DNA from: Rhizophagus irregularis | Lineage: Eukaryota > Glomeromycota > Glomeromycetes > Glomerales > Glomeraceae | Reading direction: 5' to 3' | Assembly: GCF_026210795.1 (NCBI RefSeq) | Contig: NC_089439.1 | Location: 3,286,001 to 3,350,000, forward strand | Length of the DNA: 64,000 bases | In this document: one piece after another, positions 46,860 through 58,504 of the stretch | Position numbering within the stretch: the first letter of the stretch is position 1 | Layout of the letters: every line of letters begins with the position of its first letter | Notes under the pieces: generated by a model | Database searches by the model: none | What the model saw: only the letters and a program-made list of their open reading frames with translations | Told to the model about the DNA's origin: nothing | Position numbers and translations under genes: made by a program

Positions 46860-48205
46860 CATCCAATAGCGGACATGTCCGCACGCCTTATATGACAATA
46901 TGACATAATATATTTCATAATATATACAAATATGAACAAAACAGGTAGCATCATGTATGCCGGATATAGAACTTTAAATCACTATAACAGTAAAGGGTAA
47001 GTAAGAAACTTCTGATATTCTATGATCACATGAATTATCTCTTTATTGCTCATTTGTTTGTTCGTTTAATAAAAAAAAAATTACTATATTTAAAAATAAT
47101 TTAAAGGTTATTTATTATGATCAGGACCGATAATATTAAAATATATATATGGACCATTATAGCGGGTTTCTCTGCTTAGAGAATGTATTGTTTTGGAAGT
47201 TAATAGAATTACAAATTAGATTTAAATTGCACGTGTAAATATATATGAATTATATACTAATACTTATTTGGCATATTATTGCCGCAACAACAGTAAAAGA
47301 TTATCATAAAATGCAACGGCAAATCTTTTATAAACTGATGCCAAGCCATGACATGTATCAATGAATAACTGAAATATTCTGGGGAGGGAGGGAAGCATCG
47401 GTGTATACAGTATGTACAGTATGGAGTATTTATTAGATATTCATGGAATAACAGGCTTATCTCATTGTGTATGACGTGTGCACCAATGAATTTTATACTT
47501 TTTTATACTTTTTTTTATACCGGTGGAGTAATTTACTTGGGTGATAATCGGCATTATATTTTCAAATCCCTAAATCCCTTTAATAATTAAAAGTTAATTA
47601 CTAGTATTGAATATATTTAATAACAAATACGTTTTCTTTATAAAATGCGTATTCGCGTGTGTATCATTTGAGATTTCTAACGTAAAAAAAATCAATTTAT
47701 GTGTAAGCATTCGTTAAATATTAATAATGTTTGTTGTGTTTAAAGAGCGGAAATTAATATTTTGGGCGACTATTAAAATAATTTTAAACACTTATGATAA
47801 ATTAGTTTGTCCTCTAATTCGGCTTATTAAGAAAAATAGTCTCGTATCTCGTAATCTTATTGCTTCGATTAGAGATTAGAAATTGAAGGAAATTAAATAC
47901 AAATGTAACTAAATAATATTCATTATTTATATATTACAATATATATATATATAATAAATTTAAATAACATACAGTTAAATACAATTCATTTATATAAAGA
48001 AGAAAACACTCTCTATGGTTACAATAAATTATAAATCTTAAACATTTTGCAATTCACGCTAAAAACTATTATTCTGGGGATATAGACAAGCAAGGAAGCA
48101 CTAGGAATACTATACAAGAATGTAAAATAGTTGCTAACTTTACAAGAATATTTATCTAAACAAAAAATATCTACAAACGTATATTTTTTTTAAAAGAATA
48201 CTAAT
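46860..48205. other. intergenic, nothing recognised
   Basis: AT-rich. The part next to 48206 may hold the 3' end of the Sel1-repeat gene; no RNA gene or repeat was noticed. Confidence 0.4.
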
Positions 48206-50518
48206 TTATATACTTACTTTATGATACCATAATAGTAGGCATTTTAAATTTTTTTTACCTTCATCACATTCATTATTAGCTGATTTGGAATACCATTTAA
48301 ACGCTTCGTGGTAATCTTTACGAGTTCCAAATCCTTTCTCATAACAAACACCTAAATTATTTTGGCCTAAAGCAAACCCATTATTGGCTGATTTTTTATA
48401 TAATTCAAATGCTTTTTTATAATCTTTTGTTATTCCCTTTCCATAAAAATAACAATTCCCTAAATCATTTTGACCTTTAGAACATCCTTCATTAGCTGAC
48501 TTATTATATAATTCAAATGCTCGCATATAATTTTTATCGGTTCCGAACCCTTTCTCGTAACAACGACCTAAATTACTTCGGGCAAAAATATATCCATTAT
48601 TAGTTGCTTTAGAATACAATTCAAATGCTTTACCATAATCTTTATCTATTCCAATTCCATTTTCATAACAAAGTGCTAAATTATTTTGACCTTCAACACA
48701 CCCATTATTAGCTGATTTAGAATACCATTCAAATGCCATATTATAATCTTGTTTCACTCCTTTACCATGTTCATAACAAGCACCTAATTTATTTTGACTT
48801 AAAGCATGTCCATTATTAGCTAATTCATAATAATATTTAAATGCTTTTATATAATCTCGTAATACTCCTCTTCCATAATAATAACAATCTGCTAAATGAT
48901 ATTGACTTTTGGAATATCCACTCATAGCTGATTTAGAGAACCATAGAAATGCTGTTTCATATTTTTTTTTAACTCCTTTACCATGTGTATAACAAGTACC
49001 TAAAGAATATTGACCTTCAGCACATCCATTATTAGCTGATTTAGAATACCATTCAACTGCTTTTTTGTAATCTTGGTTTATTCCCTTTCCATAATAATAA
49101 CAATTTCCTAAATTACTTTGACCTTCAGCACATTCATTACTGGCTGCTGATTTAGAATACAATTCAAATGCTTTATTAAAATTTTGTGCTACTCCTTCAC
49201 CATACTCATAACAATGACCCATATTATTTTGTCCTTTAGCATCTCCATTATTTGCAGATTTAGAATACCATTCAAATGCTTTCTCATAATCTTGTTCTAT
49301 TCCAATTCCATAATAATAGCATTCTCCTAAATTATTTTGACCTTTAGCACATCCATTATTAGCAGATTGTTCAAACCATTCAAATGCTTTCTTGTAATCT
49401 TGTTCTACACCTTTACCATCTCTATAACAATAACCCAAATTATTTTGACCTTCAGTATTTCCATTATTAGCTGATTTAGAATACCATTCAAATGCCATAT
49501 TATAATCTTGTTCAGTACCTTCACCATTTTCATGGCAATTTCCTAATTTATATTGACCTAAAGCATGTCCATTATTAGCTGATTTAAAATACCATCCATA
49601 TGCTTTTTTATAACTTTGTTTTAATCCTTTTCCATAGTAAAAGAATTCTCCTACATTATATTGACTTTCAGCATTTCCATTAATAGCCGATTTAGCATAC
49701 CATCCAAATGCTTTCTTAAAATCTAATGTTGTTCCTCTTCCATAATAATGACAATTTCCTAAATTATGTTGACCTAAAGCATTTCTATTATTAGCTGATT
49801 TAGTATACCATTCAAATGCTTTATTAAAATCTTTTGTTACTCCTTCACCATATTCATAACAATGACCTAAATTACATTGAGCCGTTGAATCATCTCTTCT
49901 AGCAAGTTTTAAATATTTAATTATAAAATCAGGCGCGTTTCTAAAATGTATATCATCCAAAATAATATCTTTATAATAAAAAGTTGATAATAAATATTTT
50001 CCAATATTATAATTAATATTTTTTAAAATAATAAATTCATCATTTTCTTTTAATAAATTTAAACTTTCATCATCATTATTGTTGTCATCGTTATAATCAT
50101 CATCATCATCATTACGATGATTATTATTAACTATTAATAAATAAAATTCTAATGCTTTATTTTTATCAACATTACAACCTATACCATGTTGATAAAAGAA
50201 ACCAATTATACTTGAAAACCAAAATTCATATTCTTCATGATTTTGCATTGATTCCAAAATCATTTTAGTATCCTTGATAAAACTATTTATCCATTCGATT
50301 AAATTATTTTCAAACGTATTAAAATCATTTGTTTCAATGATTTTAAGAATATTTTGATAAAAATCTTTTGAAAATTCTTTAACGTCCAAGAAAGTTAATT
50401 GAGAATTTGATGACATTGTAGTGAGCAAAAGTATGAATAATAATAATCTGGGAAAATTATGCTTTATAAATATGAATGAAATATTGGCTAAATTAAGGTC
50501 AACAAAAGACGCATTCAA
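48206..50518 (-). CDS. Sel1-like repeat protein, 15 full repeats
   Basis: One long exon. The frame from 50518 has 770 residues; the more likely start is the Met at residue 35 (50416), MSSNSQLTFLDVKEF, giving 736. The extra N-terminus contains a hydrophobic run (PRLLLFILLLTT) that could be a signal peptide if used. A divergent first repeat (about 92-135) and a long Asp/Asn-rich insert (about 135-155) precede 15 uniform 36-residue Sel1 repeats from about residue 205 to 747, plus a partial one. Each repeat follows A..GQ.NLG.CY..G.G...D..KAFEWY.KSANNG. Sel1 repeats form alpha-helical solenoids that scaffold signalling or protein-degradation complexes; in this fungal group they are often fused to kinases, but no kinase domain is seen here. 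The last repeat breaks at a possible GTAAAA donor near 48261, so a further exon may exist. Confidence 0.9.
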   Translation of the reverse strand: MNASFVDLNLANISFIFIKHNFPRLLLFILLLTTMSSNSQLTFLDVKEFSKDFYQNILKIIETNDFNTFENNLIEWINSFIKDTKMILESMQNHEEYEFWFSSIIGFFYQHGIGCNVDKNKALEFYLLIVNNNHRNDDDDDYNDDNNNDDESLNLLKENDEFIILKNINYNIGKYLLSTFYYKDIILDDIHFRNAPDFIIKYLKLARRDDSTAQCNLGHCYEYGEGVTKDFNKAFEWYTKSANNRNALGQHNLGNCHYYGRGTTLDFKKAFGWYAKSAINGNAESQYNVGEFFYYGKGLKQSYKKAYGWYFKSANNGHALGQYKLGNCHENGEGTEQDYNMAFEWYSKSANNGNTEGQNNLGYCYRDGKGVEQDYKKAFEWFEQSANNGCAKGQNNLGECYYYGIGIEQDYEKAFEWYSKSANNGDAKGQNNMGHCYEYGEGVAQNFNKAFELYSKSAASNECAEGQSNLGNCYYYGKGINQDYKKAVEWYSKSANNGCAEGQYSLGTCYTHGKGVKKKYETAFLWFSKSAMSGYSKSQYHLADCYYYGRGVLRDYIKAFKYYYELANNGHALSQNKLGACYEHGKGVKQDYNMAFEWYSKSANNGCVEGQNNLALCYENGIGIDKDYGKAFELYSKATNNGYIFARSNLGRCYEKGFGTDKNYMRAFELYNKSANEGCSKGQNDLGNCYFYGKGITKDYKKAFELYKKSANNGFALGQNNLGVCYEKGFGTRKDYHEAFKWYSKSANNECDEGKKNLKCLLLWYHKVSI

Positions 50519-50949
50519 CTCCGGTAGTTCAGTTAGACAACATTATTCGTATTTCAAACTTCCAACTGATTTAGAAAGAAAATAACAAGAATGGAGTAAC
50601 ACACGGGGTTTGATTGTTCATTATAGATGTTACTCAGTGTACAAATTTTTACTGTGCTTACTGTGCTTATGAGTTTGTGGCCAAATTTACGATTTACAAT
50701 CATAATCTAAAAATGGACTACCGTTGTGAGACATAGTATTGAATTGTTGCGTTCCAATGGTCATTAATATTAATTTCGAATCAACAAAAAAATCAATTAA
50801 GGCTCTATATAACTTTATTAATTATCTAAATAAAAGATTTTATTTCAAGAAAGGCAGGTAAACTGCTGAAACAGATACATAATTACAGAGTTATAAGAGT
50901 AATAAGACTCGTTCAATTAGTAATACACATTTATAACTTTCGAAACTAG
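50519..50949. other. intergenic, promoter side of the Sel1 gene
   Basis: No gene. TATCTAAATAAAAGA at 50823-50837 recurs at 51241-51255; see the rejected list. Confidence 0.4.
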
Positions 50950-51080
50950 CAGTGTTGTCAAATGACACTGAAATGACATCAAATGATATTAAATGACATC
51001 GATTTTACTATGAAAATGTATGAGAAATGACAAATGTCATTTGAAAAATGGGCAAATGACATGGCAATTTAACAACACTG
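50950..51080. mobile_element. hAT-like MITE, copy 2 (131 bp)
   Basis: Same element as 42195-42336: begins CAGTGTTGTCAAATGAC and ends GGCAATTTAACAACACTG, with very few substitutions outside the 11-base length difference. TTCGAAA occurs on both sides (50939-50945 and 51081-51087), separated from the left end by CTAG, a possible imperfect target duplication. The close similarity points to recent activity. Confidence 0.85.
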
Positions 51081-52420
51081 TTCGAAAGTGATATAGGTTG
51101 GTATAACATAGTTGGTACCACCCTATATCCAACTCTAACCTTCCCCAAAAGGGGGTAATGCATTGGCCGTCTAGCTCCCAGTCTACACCACTTCAGGTTA
51201 GAGCTTACTGCAATGTATTCGAGGCTCCATACAAATTTTATCTAAATAAAAGAGAAAACGAGGACGAAAGGTTATTATATAACATATTAAAAAATATGAC
51301 ATATTTGTTAAGATAGGAAAACCATAAGAGAACACGAAAAAAATTTAATATATTTTACTGTATTTATTAAATTAACTCTTAACAAGTTGCCTGATACATA
51401 CTGTATCATCGCTCTGGCTCGTTGCGCTATTCATTTACCCTATTTTATTCGTACACGTAGTTCTCTTTTGGCGTAAGATGTACTTTTTGTTAACGTTATA
51501 CAGTAATATATATTAATGAAGTAGTTTATGTTACAGAAATTATTAATTAAAAAAACCTGATATTAGATTCAAACTTTATAACGTTATGGATCATATAATA
51601 AAAGCGAACATGACAACCTTGTCCAATTTTAAACTCTCTTTAAAAAATTTGGAATTACAAGTATAAATTATTTCTTTGATAACTTTTATTCAAGATGGTT
51701 GTAATGTATAACATAGTTAATCAAGATGTAGGATTTATCGTAAATTGAATTTAAAAAAATCATATAATTAAGTTCATGCAGATTTAACATAATTGTTACT
51801 TTATTCAGTTAGTATAATAATAAAGTTATCAAATAGTAGTGGGAGTTTATTATAAAAATTGCACGTCAAATCGATAATAATATTATTATTGGATGACAGA
51901 TTAGAATGGTTGGATGAAATGAAACGCGAAGTGACTATTTTTACCAATCAATAGCCCTGTTCAATTCTAGACCAATCCGATCACTCAATTTTGGGGTTCA
52001 AATTTCTGCTAATTTTATTGAAAATTTACTTATTTTATAAAGTGGCTTTATCTGCCATAGAGCATGATAAGAACTTTGAGATCTTTGGCATCATGTCGAT
52101 TAAAAATTGATGCAACACAATGTAATGCCCTCTATTTAAATTACGAACTGTAATACTTTGCTCTTTTTTATGTCTTTAATAATAACCATTTTCATCTCAG
52201 ATCGATACGCGAAAGCCAATCGTATTTTAATTATTTTTTTCGGTCTGAACGGTATTGTGATGTTTACTCGCTCACTATCAATATGTACTGTAGGTGGTTT
52301 ATTTTATTGGTGAATTGGTGCATATATAATCACGTGTTGATATCATATCACGTGAACAAACGGTGTATTTTATTTTATTTGATATTACCGAACAATATAT
52401 TTACTAAATGGAATTATTTT
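51081..52420. other. intergenic, mostly unassigned
   Basis: 51105-51240 is GC-richer (ACCTTCCCCAAAAGGGGG, then CTCCCAGTCTACACCACTTC) and looks like part of a retroposon, but no borders or tail were found. The rest is AT-rich without recognised content. Confidence 0.4.
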
Positions 52421-52426
52421 TTTTCC

Positions 52427-52971
52427 ATGGGAAAATCTTGCCAAGCATATGACAATTGCCAAGAAAATTCAGATTCCTACAATCCAATGATGATTTACGA
52501 ATTAAAATTGGTATTTAATATTTCAAAATATGAAATACTATTTATTATTGTATAACACAATGCATAATATAGAAAGTTACTATTTTACTTAATGTATCAG
52601 GTATTTGATCTAAATGAACCGCAATTTAATTTGTATAAAGGAAATTGTATTATTTCGTACGCTATCTCTTTTCTCCGTGTTCGGATGATGCCTCATTTGT
52701 TTATTATTTTTTTTTTTTCTAATAGATCTCTGTATTTTAATTCCTTATATATGTTGAAAACTCAAGGGTATCATCCTGCTGGGATTGAATGTAATCCTAA
52801 TAGCAATAACACAATTAGTTCGTGTATGTTAATTTCAAACTATTCCTATTATCCTATTATTATTGTTCACAACTTTTTGGGATAATAAAAAAAAATAAAA
52901 AATGGATATTTTTTTTTTTAATAGCTTGCGCTTCTAATGTTACAAATGTCAAATGGTTACCGGATTCGTAG
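52427..52971 (+). pseudogene. possible remnant of a Cys-containing multi-exon gene
   Basis: From ATG 52427 the frame reads MGKSCQAYDNCQENSDSYNP to a donor-like GTATTT at 52511. A later segment after a TAG at 52723-52725 contains GYHPAGIECNPNSNNTISS and meets GTATGT at 52824. After a T-rich tract and TAG, 52925-52971 continues SCASNVTNVKWLPDS and a stop. Further protein-like words (EITVVGPSNDLPVEAH, QHCKDDGLLHSHLH) follow in other frames to about 53125. The spaced cysteines suggest a small secreted or extracellular-type protein, but no family was recognised and several pieces need unsupported joins. Confidence 0.25.
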
Positions 52972-53449
52972 GAACTAGAAATCACGGTTGTTGGTCCTTC
53001 GAATGATTTGCCTGTAGAAGCCCACTGACAGAAACAGCGGTTGTAGATATTTAAAGGATCCTAAATTGTCAATGACCAGCATTGTAAAGATGATGGTCTA
53101 CTCCATTCACATCTGCACTAAATATAAATAAGGGGGGATACAGTTAATATTTTGAATTATATATTGAGGTGTTCAGCTGCTGCTCCTCCTCATGCAAAGT
53201 ATTGTTTTTTTATGAATCACGACTAGTTGTGCTTTATAATTTCAATTGCTCAAGTAAAAAAATATATATTAAATTATTATAACTGAGTTTATTAAACGAA
53301 TTTTTGTATAGTAAAATATGAAATATTGTAACGAAATTGATTGGATGTATCACGTGATCACCCATGATTCCGTTTTATTTTTTTAATTAACGCGTTTCGC
53401 GTTTTACACTTGCTTTCCGCATATTTTTTTTTTATAAAAGGATCAGTAA

Positions 53450-54100
53450 ACAGACTGTCCTTTTATCTACGCAACCTTCCCCAGGGCCCAGGCGTTACTT
53501 CATACGCGTACGCCGTGTTAGCAAAGTATTACAAGTCAAACAAACAAAAGAAACTGAGGTTTCAAGAAGAAACACTGTAAAAGATTCCTTTAATTCCTCA
53601 TCACTATGGTAACGTCTGGGGTCGTCCTTGTTTTTTTACATTGCTCTAACAACTTACCCAACTAATGTTCCAAACCTGTCCTTTTATGCTACGCAACCTT
53701 CCCCAGGAGTTACTTCATACGGCACCAACAATCAAAGAGGGGAGGAAGTTAGTGTTGGTCTCCGTAAATAGTTGTTAGTCCAAAAGTCAAGTAAATTTAA
53801 TGTTTGTAAATTAGAATTACCATCTTTTAGCTAACCATAATAGTGTAGTATTTACAGCCAATTTACAGCTTACGTTTTAATATTACAACCGCTAAAGGTT
53901 GTAATTTGATATACTGTATCTGACGAAGAGGAAGTAAAGGGTGGCGAACAAAAGATCTCACCATCTTTTACAGTGTTTCTTCTTGAAACTTCTGTTTTTT
54001 TGACTTGTAATAGTTTGCTAACAAAGCGCACGCGTATGAAGTAACGGTTGCGTAGTATAAAAGGACAGGTTTGGAACGTTAGTTGGGTAAGTTATCTAGT
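53450..54100. mobile_element. inverted-repeat element with three copies of one module
   Basis: Module A (53457-53585, +) and module C (53963-54093, -) are inverted copies over about 130 bases, sharing GTCCTTTTAT.CTACGCAACC, GTTACTTCATACGCGT, TTACAAGTCAAA and TTTCAAGAAGAAACACTGTA. Module B (53651-53721, +) is a partial copy. It extends the pairing with C outward (AACTTACCCAACTAATGTTC at 53651 against its reverse complement ending at 54093). The middle holds a perfect 9-base hairpin (ATTACAACC, GCTAAA loop, 53882-53905). Single strands could fold into a long stem. No coding capacity was seen. This best fits a non-autonomous foldback-type DNA transposon, or one element inserted beside a related one. 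Confidence 0.7.
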
Positions 54101-54422
54101 AGGAACGCGAGTCCTCACATCTTTATCATGCTATGATGGTCTGGATCTGGCTTCTCAAATTAAAAATAAGTGGAGGAAGTAAAGGATGGCGAACAAAAGA
54201 TCTGTTTTAATTTATATACTAGCGATTTAATTATAATATGCTCCGACAGTAATCAAAGAGACTATATCAATATTATCAATTATATATTCTCTTAATCCTA
54301 CAATTTTCCGTACGCCAAGAAAGTGACACCTAAGGATAAATGTAAATACTGGGTATTTATTCATTTTCTTATTATCCAGATTTATCTATTTTATTTATAT
54401 ACTAGTGATTTAATTATAATAT
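53928..54422. repeat. direct repeats around the inverted-repeat element
   Basis: A 31-base word starting GAGGAAGTAAAGG and ending AACAAAAGATCT occurs at 53928-53958 and 54173-54203 with one mismatch. A second 29-base word (TTTATATACTAG.GATTTAA and on) occurs at 54211-54239 and 54394-54422 with one mismatch. They suggest a segmental duplication or nested insertion rather than simple target-site duplications. Confidence 0.65.
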
Positions 54423-54442
54423 ATGGTTAATAAGATCTCTTG

Positions 54443-54592
54443 GACGAAGAAAAACTGGTTGCCTCGGCAAAAAATCTAGCTGATTATACGAAGATGGAAG
54501 AAGTAGTTGAAATAATTAACGAGTCGAGGAAGGAAGAAAAATTCGTAAAAGAAGTCAATACAATGAATGTGTCTTTCATTAATCGACTTTAA
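54443..54592 (+). pseudogene. unassigned coding-like fragment
   Basis: An open stretch of 49 codons before a stop reads DEEKLVASAKNLADYTKMEE, then VVEIINESRKEEKFVKEV. It is charged and likely helical. After the stop, similar charged codons continue (KDKEVDGHKDGKNDSTKIER) to about 54680. No start codon or family was recognised; it follows the direct-repeat cluster and may be a captured or truncated gene piece. Confidence 0.3.
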
Positions 54593-55484
54593 CAAAAAGA
54601 TAAGGAGGTTGATGGTCATAAAGATGGTAAAAATGATTCAACGAAGATAGAGAGGACAGAGAAAATTTCAACGCGTGATTAAAGAGAATTCACATAATAC
54701 GTATTCGGTTCTAGTGTAGTATATTTGTATGGTGAGCCCGTTTAAGAAAATTTAGAAAATCGGAAAAACTAGTTAATGACAAAAAGAGAAAGTGGGTTTT
54801 GGTTTATGTAATATTTAATAGTTAGTAGTACATGAAAAACGTTACCATTTCATCGGATGGTATGAAATAATTAATAAAGTATTACGTTTTACCACAAAAA
54901 AAAAATTTAACTGTTAATTATAATATGTTCTTTTGCTAATCATAATTTTTTTAAAATTGGCTTTATTTATAATTACAAAGGCCCAGAATAATTAATTTTC
55001 GTAGTTAAGCTTATTCCAGTTAAAGTGTTCTTTTCGTTGAATTATTAGATATCGAAAATTTATTAATATACGTAATTTTACAAGTTTACGAAATATACGA
55101 AATTAGAAATATTACAAAATATTTTTTTTTTCGATTCAATTACTTATGAGAATAGAGATATCCAGACCCGGTTAGTGCGAGAATTTATGTGTAAGCCTTA
55201 AGGAAAAGCGAATATCTTTTAATTAATTTAACGGAGTAATCCTGGATAGTACTTTAATGTGTTTTGTTTTTAAAGATGAGAATATATATGATTTCCTGTA
55301 GTTCTTACTGATAATGTATTTTTCTGTGAAATAAAATAAAATAGAATATATCATGGGTGCTTTCTTATTTACTGACAGAACCAATAATCTATAGACTCAT
55401 CCTACCATGTCTAGTCCTTCGCTTCATTCATCATTTAGTTTAATAACTGACTTAAATGCTGGTATATTATAATTTATTGTATAT
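54593..55484. other. intergenic, nothing recognised
   Basis: AT-rich; holds the presumed 3' end of the ten-exon gene that follows on the minus strand. Confidence 0.4.
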
Positions 55485-58400
55485 TTAATAAATCTTTACA
55501 TTTTTTTGAATTATTTCTATAAAATTATTTATATCTTTCATCAAAGAATTTATACCACCCGTTTTCTCTTCATCTACGATTTCATGAGGATACCATTCAG
55601 GAACTTCGCCAGGCTCCAAATTACTATTAAAAGAAACTTCATCCCAAGACTTGTTATATAACTATATACAGTAATATGATTATTAATTGTTAATTTATTA
55701 AAAATGAAATTAATGATAATTCAAAAAAAAATAATAATATTTGCTTACAGTGATTCCATAAGTAACAATGGGTGATGGTTCTTTGCTAAGTGGAATGTCA
55801 ATTCCTGGGGGTGAGTCCTGATGTTCTGATAAATTCCAATATTCATACTTGGTTATTTCTATAATATAATCTTTAAGCCACCAATATTTCCATTTCGTTT
55901 TTTCACATACTGAAAGAACATTTATTTCTTTAGTGTTCGAATAAACCAAACGACCTTTTGGACTATTATTTTGTAAATTAATTAGCTTTCCTTTTAATAA
56001 GAATATTAATTAATTTATTATTATAATTACCAAATTCTTAATTTATAAACAAAATTCCCCTGTGCCCCGATTTTATCGTTTGAAAGTCTTCTTGCCGTTT
56101 GGATAAGTATTTTCCATGAATAACTACTATCTAAACATGCCATGCTTATGTCCAAAATATCTTTTTCATTTAAAACAGCATCCCATAATCCAATTTTATC
56201 ATTTTTATCGTGTGTTCTATCAGTTCTTTTGCTAGAATTACTTGACCTATCGATTTTCCCTTTTTCATTCTCGTATCTCTCAACTTTGACGTCAAATGAG
56301 CAGGGCCATGATTCATTTTCACTGTCAGGGATTTTACGAATTGCGTAAATTTTAAATTCACGAAATGGGGAACCATCTAATTCTTGACAACATGTGGAAT
56401 AGTCCAATTCTCGAGTTTCCTTTTCATCTTTCCTAGATTCATTTGATTTTTCCCAAGCTTTGGAACGGAATATGAGATCATCAAATAATTTATCTAATTG
56501 TTCATCTTTGGTGGCGAGACTAAAAGAAAGAGAAGGAAAAAAATTTAAACTTTGATATAAAGCAAATTAATAATTCACATATTATTTCTCACCATGTAGC
56601 AAATTTAGATAATATGCGAGGATTTTTTAGGACCTTTTCAAATTTATCGATAGCCCACAATGGGTTAGAGTCCTTACGCTGAGGAAAACGTGTCAAACAC
56701 ACGTGACCAATCCTGAATATGATGTAAAACTTGTGAATTAATATTTAAATAAATAATAAACAGCTTTTCCTTAAATGCTATACCTAATTCTTATTTTTAT
56801 TACTTCATCAAGTAAATGAATATGTTGAAGAGCTTTAACAAAAGCATCCTCGATATTTTTTGAATTAGACTCACGAATCCTAAATATTTAACAAAATTAA
56901 TATTTTATTATCATAAAAATCTAAAACGTAATATTAAAAACTTACCCTTGTAAAATAGCAGGATCAAAACTTTGATCTAATTCCTTTGAAGCATCTTCTT
57001 TACCAACAATCGGAATCTTATCTCCTTCAAAAACTGGCTCAAGAAGTTTGAAATCTAATACGTCGTATGGTTTTATAAACCAAGATGGTGGATCCGCTAT
57101 TCTTACTTTGTGTGGCTTATTCGGTGGTTCTAACATATGAAATACCCAACCCCTTGGTGGAATAGATTTATACTAAGAAAAAAAAAAAGATTACAATTAA
57201 AATAGATTCGATCTTTTTATTATTTCATTTAAAAACTATTTCATACCGCAAAAACTTTTACAAATAAGCCTCTTACTCGTAGTGAAGCTTCTTCAACAGA
57301 TTCGTCATTTTTTCCAACAACTTTTATATACTACAAAAAATTTAAAAAAAATGAAGTAATAAAAATTATTATTACGTTATTTAAATTATTTATCTCTATA
57401 ATACTACTTACAGAGTGTTTAGGTTCATGCCAAATATGGCATTTAAACTTGATTCGCACAGGATCCAACATATATCCATTCTTTCCAATAAATTGTTCAA
57501 TAGGAATGTCGCTATCAGGAATAACAAAGAAGCCGTAGAAAGGGTGAGGATCATTCGTCATTTCTTTATACTTATTTTCTTCCTCTTCTCTTTTTTTTCT
57601 ACGTTCCAACTTTTTTTCTTCCTTCTTAGTAAGAGGAGCCCTTTCAGCTTTTTCCCAGTCATCCCAAGTCTTATTTCTTCCACGTTTTTTTCGTTCTAAC
57701 ACAGTGTTAGCAATATCTTCAAATTGCCTGGCAGCTTCTTTGAGATTATCAAAATTCTCATCTCCTCCCCACATTTCGATACGCTAAAATCGATTTAAAC
57801 GAAATAATATATTCAAACCGATTAATCAATAATGAAAATAAAGAAAATAAATATTACATTATGAAAAAAAAGCATGCATTACTTACATTTTTACTTTTAT
57901 TAAATTCAATTTGAGAATCAGTCAATATTGCGATGCGTTTTAAATACATTTCTTTTTCACCGAAAAGTTCACTTGGGGAAATATTACAATGTGGAGGGAT
58001 CTTCAAAATTTTTTATAGTCTTTTAAAACGTTGATAATTATAATCAAAAAAAAAGAAAATAAAGAAGGTTAATAAAAAAATTTTTTTTACCATCCAAACC
58101 ATGTCGGGTATACTGACTGGAGCAAATTGATCATCATCAATCTTCTCTTTTATTAAACTCAATGGAGTCGATTTATGATTCAATTGCTTCCATTCGACTT
58201 CATCTTCTTCATAGAATACTTTGATATCTTCCTTTTTTGGTACAGAATCTTTATAATTGTCATCAACTTCTTTACTATTTTTTGATACAGAATCTTTATT
58301 ATTAACATCCACTTCTTTACTATTGTTTGATACAGAATCTACATCCACTTCTTTACTATTGCTTGATACAGAATCTACATCCACTTCTTTACTATTGTTT

Positions 58401-58504
58401 GATACAGAATCTTTATTACTGTCATCCACTTCTTTACTATTGCTCTCCACTTGTCGATTTTCCGCTTTTTTACGACGGTTCTTTTTCTTATTACGGTTTG
58501 TCAT
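55485..58504 (-). CDS. ten-exon protein with two KH-like segments, unnamed
   Basis: Exons on -: 58504-58091, 58000-57887, 57783-57412, 57330-57247, 57172-56946, 56879-56784, 56712-56593, 56519-56031, 55962-55749 and 55661-55485. All have GT..AG borders and the phases agree throughout: 2307 bases, 768 residues. The N-terminus is basic (KKKNRRKKAENR, a possible nuclear signal), then five repeats of the type NSKEVDVDSVS (about 20-90). One KH-like segment lies at about 147-200 (ELFGEKEMYLKRIAILT, then RIEMWGGDENFDNLKEAA). A charged coiled-coil-like stretch follows (about 205-245, KKEEKKLERRKKREEEENK). A second KH-like segment is at about 266-320 (IGKNGYMLDPVRIKFKCHIW, YIKVVGKNDESVEEASLRVR). The C-terminal half is unrecognised, with Trp-rich parts (KTKWKYWWLKDY). 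KH domains bind single-stranded RNA or DNA, so an RNA-binding role is inferred, not shown. It has no relative in this window. Confidence 0.8.

Noticed and set aside
50823-51255. TATCTAAATAAAAGA at both ends of a ~400 bp stretch as a target-site duplication of a larger element around the MITE
   Set aside because: The stretch lacks a poly-A tail or terminal repeats, and TATCTAAATAAA also occurs near 8511, so the word is probably just common in this AT-rich genome.
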